Below are positions 38,801 through 46,846 of a DNA stretch of 64,000 nucleotides, piece after piece. The notes under the pieces were generated by a model that was not told where the DNA came from, did no database searches, and saw only the letters and a list, made by a program, of their open reading frames with translations. Both the position numbers and the translations under genes were made by a program. The stretch covers positions 186,001 to 250,000 of the forward strand of contig JAJAGP010000049.1 in NCBI GenBank assembly GCA_025084515.1, given 5' to 3'. The stretch's first letter is position 1. Every line of letters starts with the position of its first letter. Source of the DNA: Ancistrus triradiatus. Its lineage: Eukaryota; Chordata; Actinopteri; Siluriformes; Loricariidae.

Positions 38801-40154
38801 TTTTTATTTTTCTACAGAACCTGTCGAGAAACAGCATGGAAATGTAAGTATAAGAATCTCCTCTCCTTCCATGCTGTAGATCGTTGCTGTTTCTCATCTG
38901 GTATTAAGATGCAAATTAAAAGCCTGGTGGTCCTGGTATATAAGCAGTAGTTAGATATTCTTTCTTTGGCTATAAGCAGAGGTGAGAGTAGGCCGGAACG
39001 GTCCAGAACCTACCGGACAAAGGGGAGAGCAGCTGCCACTTTCAGCAAGAAAGTCTACTAACGTCATCTCCTTATTAATTGCTAAGTTGTTCTGTATTAC
39101 TTCTGAATCGTTCGTGCTATGCTTTGATCCATGCAAGACAGAGTTCATTACTGCAAGTTAATGTTAGCGCTAGCTTCCCGTGCTGCAGCCGACTGAAATC
39201 CAGTGTTTTGGGGTTTGACAGATAGACGTTTGTAGGAAAGTCTCCCAAATAAAATTTGTAGTAGATTTAAGTTTTTATATTTCAAGATGTCCTGGATTAT
39301 TCCAACAACTACGAAGTGAGATGCCTTTTATAGACAAGTAAACAAGCGCGCAGCAGGTAAACAACGGAGCAGCTTGGACAGGGTTACCAGATCCTGCGTG
39401 AGTAAGCAATCAGGTCTGTGGAAACAGACCAAATGAAGCAAAAAAGGCAAAAACAAAGTTGTGGAAGTTGTGGGAGAATTTACAACTACTTTCACCCCTG
39501 GCTATAAGTAATATTATTCACTATGCAGTAGATGAGATAATGGATCACCTATGGCTTGATAACTAAGGCTTTCTATTTATGCTCTAAGACGTTAGCCCTC
39601 TGCATGACGTACCAGATGGGAATGGAGCAGGATCAGTCTAAACTTTCATTTTGATCCCTGTACATGTCTGTCCTCTTGTAGACAAGTTGGGAGTGGTTTT
39701 AGATCAACTCTTTCTATCCCCCTCGTTCCCTTCCCGTTCCGTATGCTGTGTGCATGTGTTTTGTGGGCACGTCCATGTGTGGATGTGATAATGGTACGCC
39801 CAGGTGGCTCCCCTGAGTTTGAATCTGGTGAGGCGGGGTGAGCACTTTTCATGGGACCCCGAGGAAGAGCGCAAGCGGCAGAAACGGTGGCAGGAGGAGC
39901 AAGAACGCATGCTTCAGGTACAATGGCTTCACTAACCAGGCTGTGCTGAGGCTCTGGCGGCAAGCAAAGACCAAAGCAGCATCCGCTAAGCATGCTCTTT
40001 TTAGTTTAATAAATGAACCTCATAAATCAAGAAGGGTCACCTAAGCAAGGTTTAAAGAATACTGCAGTGTTTCACAAACAAATGTTTCTCTGTGGTGAGA
40101 AAAGATTGCAAGACAGTGCATGTGTCCCTTGCTTCATGTCAGATGCTCCTGTCA

Positions 40155-40199
<45 letters not shown>

Positions 40200-42550
40200 G
40201 CTAACATATATATATATGCACAGTCTTTATTTGCCCCTTCAGTGCACGACAATGTGTTCCTTTCTGAAGACTTTAGAGTATTTTCTGTCATGGATATGAA
40301 TGGTTTATTTACAAGGTTTAATTCTGTGTGTGAGCAGCGATGCAGACTCCTAAGGCCTTGTGAAGCCCTGAGCATCAGAATGGTGTAAAGCACATTGCAA
40401 TTGGACACTGGAGTGGTGGAAAAATTACATACATTGTTGGAAAAGGTCCGGTGTTGGTCAGGGTTGCCACCACCCGAGGAAACCCCCTTGGAAGCGTTTA
40501 TCCTAAAGAACAAAATGGAAGCAAAAATCCTTGTGGCAAAATGGAAGCCAATCCTTCCGGTTATATTCCCTTACCTTTGTGTATCAGCAAAGGAAGGCTT
40601 TATATTTATGCTCATGGTGGGTGTGCACAAACATTAGTCCATGACGAAAAATTGCATCATATTGGACAACAATTTTGTCATTGAGTGTGATGGGCAGTAA
40701 GACTGTGCATTTAAATAGCTGATCTTGGCTTCTTGTGGGCTTTGCTTGTCTATCTGTCCAATCTGTCTTTCATAGTAATCTTTTTTTGAATGCCTAAATT
40801 CAATAAGCTCAACACTAAAACAGTAACATACATAGGCACCCAAGACAAGGTGAGTATAAATGCCAAATTGAGAAAAAAAGAGTTCCTCTTTAGTATGATA
40901 CATGTTTCTTTTGCATTTGTCTGTGTGAGCAGGAGAAGTATCAGCGTGAGCAGGAGAGGCTGAAGCATGAATGGGAGCTGGCCCAGAAGGAGGTGGAGGA
41001 GGAAGAGAGAAGATACCATGAAGAGGTTACACAAAAGATAACCCTTATCTGTCAGATAATAAGAGCTTTTTCTGTCAGACTGTCTGATTGAGGTTTGTCT
41101 GTCTGGTCCTTTGAAAGGAGCGTAAGATCCTGGAGGAGACGGTGGCTCCTCTGACACCACACTCGCCCTTGCCTCCTTCTCCCCGCTGGCAGGAGTCTGG
41201 ATCCCTCAACAGCTCTGGCACACAGCATACCATCATACGCTCGCTGGCTGACTGGGAACGCAAGCAGAAAGAGATGGTGAGGAACGATGAAGAGATGTAT
41301 ACAGGAGTGGGTGGATGCTGGGGCCGATGCATGAGGCGAAGCAAGCAGGGCTCAATATGAGGAAGAATGCAAGGGGTAGAAAATGCCATATGTCACCCGG
41401 TAAACTTCGGTGCTTTCATCTGCGAATTCTTTGTGTTCAACCGACAGCTTAGAGCTCAGCTCGGTGTTATGCCTGAATAAGAAACAATAAGGATGCCAAT
41501 TCAAACCTTACATATCTATGGTTATTATCTATGGAGCTATGGATTCTTTGGGGGTGAATGTGGCTTTGTCTGCTCTGAGGTGCTCTGAGTTTGACAAAAT
41601 ACAATATGTTAAATAATGTAAACAATCTGTATATGAAATTACTTGTATTACATTTAATAAGCTTGTGTTTGGTTTTTAGCTGCATGTTTAGCTGAAAAGG
41701 AGGCAAAATGATAAAAAGGGTTATAAAACGAATCCAACAAAAAGGAAAATCTATCATTTAAGCTCATGTTCGCCTATGTGTGTGTGGACTGGGGGACGCA
41801 TTTTCTTATATACTTGTAGGCCTCCAGGAAAAAAAGGTTGTTACCCACTGATGTAGACTAAATCTGAGCTTCATCTTGGTAGAGAGTCTGGATTTCTCCA
41901 TGGCAGGATGAATGAATTTGGTGTGTGGATGGATAGAACTTGTGCAATACTAGCTCTCCACATTTTCCTCCCTTAGAATGAGAGCTTGGAGAACAAGAAA
42001 CAAAGGGAAACTGAGATGAAGGAGCCAACATGGACAAAGGAAGAGCAGACCCCAGACAGGTCAGTGGTACTGAAGGGATAAAAACCTCTCACATCGTATA
42101 TGTCGCTCTGCCTCTATGTACTCATTTATCTCTGTTTGGCCATCTTGCGTTACTGCGGCTATAGCCAGCAGAGCCATGAACAGTTACTGGGCCAGTCCAA
42201 TGGACAGAGCGAAGGGGCACGGGAGCAGAACCAGGACCCTGACCAACTACAGACCAGTCAGGGTACGTCCAGGAATAAAGTTCATTTCCATAGTGCTGTT
42301 TATAACAGAGCATCATCATAAGCAGCTTTAGAACTATCTAGGCACACAGCCTATGGCGGCAGTGACAAGGAACAACTCCTTGAAAAACTGGACTAGATCT
42401 TATATGTAATTATGTAGTTACTTCTTGTGTCCTCCAGCAGATAAATGTTTTGGAATAATTTTCTAAGATAAATATATTATGAATATTATATATTATATTT
42501 ATATATATATAATAATGTGAATATTTTATATGAATATGATATATTTAAAA

Positions 42551-42613
<63 letters not shown>

Positions 42614-45600
42614 AAATATATATACTGAAAGTACAATGTTATACAATACAATATTATTAGTTAGTTTTATATTATTATAAAACTAAATAATATAATGCCA
42701 TAATATATAATGAATTAAGTCAATTGAATAAACAGTATAAATAGGTTTAAATCTGATCAACATAGATCCGTTGGAATCCTGAACGTTAAGACACTATTCG
42801 CTACCAACACTAGAGGGCAGCATTTCTATAAGGAACCGAATTATTTATAGGCGCACCATCACAGGTTTGGTCATTTGACTTCATCAGCTTGACCGTGCTG
42901 CACCTCAGCCCAACAATACCCCGTTAGCACCTGGTGGATGTAGAAGATGCGTTTGAGTTTCAGCTCAGCTTTCAGCTTTCTTTAACCTACTCCATGTACA
43001 GTGGTGTGAGAAAGTGTTTGCCCCCTTCCTATTTTTTTTGCATGTTTGTCACACAAGTGTTTCAGAACATCAAACCAGTTTAAATATTAGTCAAAGACAA
43101 CACAAGTAAACACACAAGGCAGTTTTTAAATGAGGTGTTTATTATTAAGGGAGAAAAAATCCAAACCTACATGGCCCTGTGTGAAAAAGTGATTGCCCCC
43201 TAAACCTAATAACTGGTCGGGCCACCCTTAGCAGCAACAACTGCAACCAAGCGTTTGTGAGAACTTGCAGTGAGTCTTTTACAGCGTTGTGGAGGAATTT
43301 TGGCCACTCATCTTTGCAGAATTGTTGTAATTCAGCCACGCTGGAGGGTTTTCGAGCTTTTTAAGGTCATGCCACAGCATCTCAATAGGATTCAGGTCAG
43401 GACTTTGACTAGGCCACTCCAAAATCTTCATTTGGTTTTTCTTCAGCCATTCAGAGCTGGACTTGCTGGTGTGTTTTGGATCATTGTCCTGCTGCAGAAC
43501 CCAAGTTCGTTTCCAGCTTGAGGTCACCAACAGATGGCGGACATTCTCCTTCAGGATTGTTTGGTAGACAGCAGAATCCATAGTTCCGTTTATCACAGCA
43601 AGTCTTCCAGGTCCTGAAGCAGCAAAACAGCCCCAGACCATCACACTACCACCACCATATTTTACTGTTGCTATGATGTTCTTTTTCTGAAATGCTGTGT
43701 TACTTTTACACCAGATGTAATGGGACACACCTTCCATAGTGTTCAACCTTTGTCTCGTCAGCCCACAGAATGTTTTCCCAAAAGTCTTGGGGATCATCAA
43801 GATGTGTTCTGGAAAAATTGAGACGAGCTTTAATGTTCTTTTTGCTCAGCAGTGGTTTTCGTCTTGGAACTCTGCCATGCAGGCCATTTTTCCCCCGTCT
43901 CTTTCTTATGGTGGAGGCATGAACACTGACCTTAACTGAGGCAAGTGAGGCCTGCAGTTCTTTGGATGTTGTTGTGGGGTCTGTTCTGACCTCTTGAATG
44001 AGCCATCGCTGCACTCTTGGGGTAATTTTGGTCGGCCGGCCACTCCTTTCCAGACTGATAGATCTCAGTTACTTTCTTTCTCAATTGTTCCTGAATTTCT
44101 TTGGATCTCGGCATGATGTGCAGCTTTTAAGGATCTTTTGGTGTACTATACTTTGTTAAGCAGGTTCTATTTAAGTGATGTCCTGACTGAGAACGGGTGT
44201 GGCAATAATCAGGCCTGGGTGTGGCTAGAGACAGTGAACGCAGGTGTGATAAGCCATAGTTATGTTATGTTTTGGATTTTTTCTCCCTTAATAATAAACA
44301 CTTTCATTTAAAACAGCATTTTGTGTTTACTTGTGCTGTTTTTGACTAATATTTAAATTGGTTTAAAGTTCCGAAACACTTACGTGTGACAAACATGCAA
44401 AAAAATAGGAAATCAGGAAGGGGCAAACACTTTCTCACACCATTGTAGATACTTTTGTTGGCCTATGTTGTACACTTTATATTCGGACCAGACAACAAAG
44501 TAAGAATTGCACTGTTTTGTAACTGTACATGTGACAGTGAAATGCTTTGACTTATTTGGTATAGAGATCTCATGGAGCAGTAAGCATTCATCATCAGAGT
44601 CGTGGCAGAAGACATCTTCGCTGGACCGTACCAAAAACAGCCAGTCAGCACCTGGTGGACGTAGAAGGTGCGTTCGTGTTTGTGAGTGAGTGTGCTTAAA
44701 GGAATGTGCCAGCTTTCTTCAACTTGATTAGTATCTACCAAATCCAAAACGTTTCACTTTCAAGCAGACACACACCTTTTTGAACACACATCAAAGCTTT
44801 GCAACTACTTGACGACCAAAGAAGATCGAGGAGTGCTGATGGTCATGGACTTTCCTCCAGAGCCATTTGACCTAAATAACATTGAATATTTATTTACGAA
44901 TCAATTATGAAAATGTATGTCATTAAGTTTTTTTCAAAGGTTCAACTTTTCACTCATCGTTATGCTGATTGTATGATTTGTAACAAAACTACTGTATTCA
45001 ATTCAAGAAAAATGTAGGTGCTCTCAGATCTTTGGCCTATATCCCAGAGCAGTGTCTCCAAATGAATGTTTGATTTAATGCATGTCTGCATGTATTCATG
45101 AAAAGCATGATCCCATTCCATGTATCCATGTATTCATGTATTCATCTGCATGTTCACGGCTTAAGGTGTGAGTGTGTGAACGTGTGTTTGGGACGAGCTG
45201 AGCATTGCATGTGGCCTCTGCTCCTCAGGTCTGGCTCCGTAGAAAATGCTGATGCCATGCCATCACAGTCCATCTCATTCACAGACACAGAACAGCCTCC
45301 ATCACCGAACAGGTATCAGGGTCTCTGTCTAGTAATTCCTCTGTCCACCACACGGAGGCATCCTTACTCAAGTCTTGTCAGTTCAACCACACCCATGTTT
45401 CTGTTTAAGTCTGCTCGGTGATGATTTATGTACGGATATGTGTGTAGATCTGTCAGCGGGAAGAAGCTGTGCTCGAGCTGCGGTCTTGCTCTCGGCAAAG
45501 GAGCGGCCATGATCATCGAGACCCTCAAACTTTACTTCCACATCCAGTGCTTTAGGGTTTGTATCACTGTGCAAATGAGTGCTGGAGACTTTGTGTAACG

Positions 45601-46805
45601 TTCTCACTAACTGTGCTTCGTTTTCCTGTACAGTGCGGCATCTGTAAGGGACAGCTTGGTGACACCACCACAGGAACGGACGTCAGGATCCGGAACGGTT
45701 TGCTCAACTGTCATCAGTGCTACATCCGCTCTCGTTGTGAGTGCAGTGCAAATGGTACATGGCTGACGAAACATCGGTGTATATCGTAACAGAAGTGCCG
45801 GTAGTCAGTCTGTGCTGTTCAGATAACTGAGAGGATCCTGCAGTCCTGCTAAACGAAAAGACCTTTAGGGAAACAAGTTTATCACCAGTTTTTTTATGTT
45901 TCTACATGTGTACTCACTTTGGCACAGATTTCCACCTTTGAAAGAGATCTTGGGGCAGACATATATAGAGAAAGAAATGATAAAAGGACAAAGAACTAAA
46001 TCAACACACAAATACACTGCCTGGCCAAAAGAAGGTCACACAATCTAATAATTAGTTGGGCCGCCTTTATCTTTGACTACAGCACGCATTCGCTGTGGCA
46101 TCGTCTCCACAAGCTTCTGCGATGTCACAACATTTATTTCAGTCCAGAGTTGCGTTAATTTCCTCCCAAGATCTTGTGCTGATGATGGGAGATTTGTTCC
46201 ACTGCACAAAATCTTCTCCAGCACATCCTGAAGATTCTCAATGGGGTTCAGGTCTGGACTCTGTGGTGGATAATCCATGTGTGAAAATGATATCTCATGC
46301 TCCCTGAACCACTCTATCACAATCTGATCCTTCTGAAACAGATGAACAGCTTTTCCATGACCACAGGATGCATCTTTGGACATGGTTATTTAATAAAAGA
46401 GAAGCTACTCACTGCATCAGTTAGGGTTAAAGAACTTGATACCAGCTGAAACATCATCACCAATGCAGTAATTATCTGATGGGAGGCTCTTAAATCCAGG
46501 TGGTGACCCTTTTTTTGGCCAGGCAGTGTTTTTTGTTTTGTTTTTGCATTTTGTTAGTCTCTGGAGGACACAGTGCTTAACTGTAAGCATGCCCTGTTGT
46601 GAAGCCAGCAGTGATCACTGTTGCAGCACCGGGGAATGATCCTTGAGCAGCCTGTGCTCCCTCAGGCATACAATAGTGCCTGCATGTGATATTTCTGAAT
46701 AAAAATTGAAATTTATAGAAATACATCATATTTTTGATTCTAATAAGTGTTTATAGTACTGCTCTATACATATATCTCTGCATATATACTGCTCTATACA
46801 TATAT

Positions 46806-46846
<41 letters not shown>

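Larger units (their letters stand above)
42263..44564 (+). other. limch1 intron, 2.3 kb
   Basis: Contains AT-rich simple sequence (42470-42720, with TA dinucleotides at 42559-42611), a decayed copy of the next exon's 3' end (42880-42990) and a Tc1 element (42999-44445). Confidence 0.75.

Noticed and set aside
1695..45736. Assignment of the CH/LIM gene as LMO7 instead of LIMCH1
   Set aside because: The linker, the YLRQQSLP block, the LIM sequence ending SAGQPTNL and the phox2b neighbour all fit LIMCH1. The PDZ region of LMO7 was not found.
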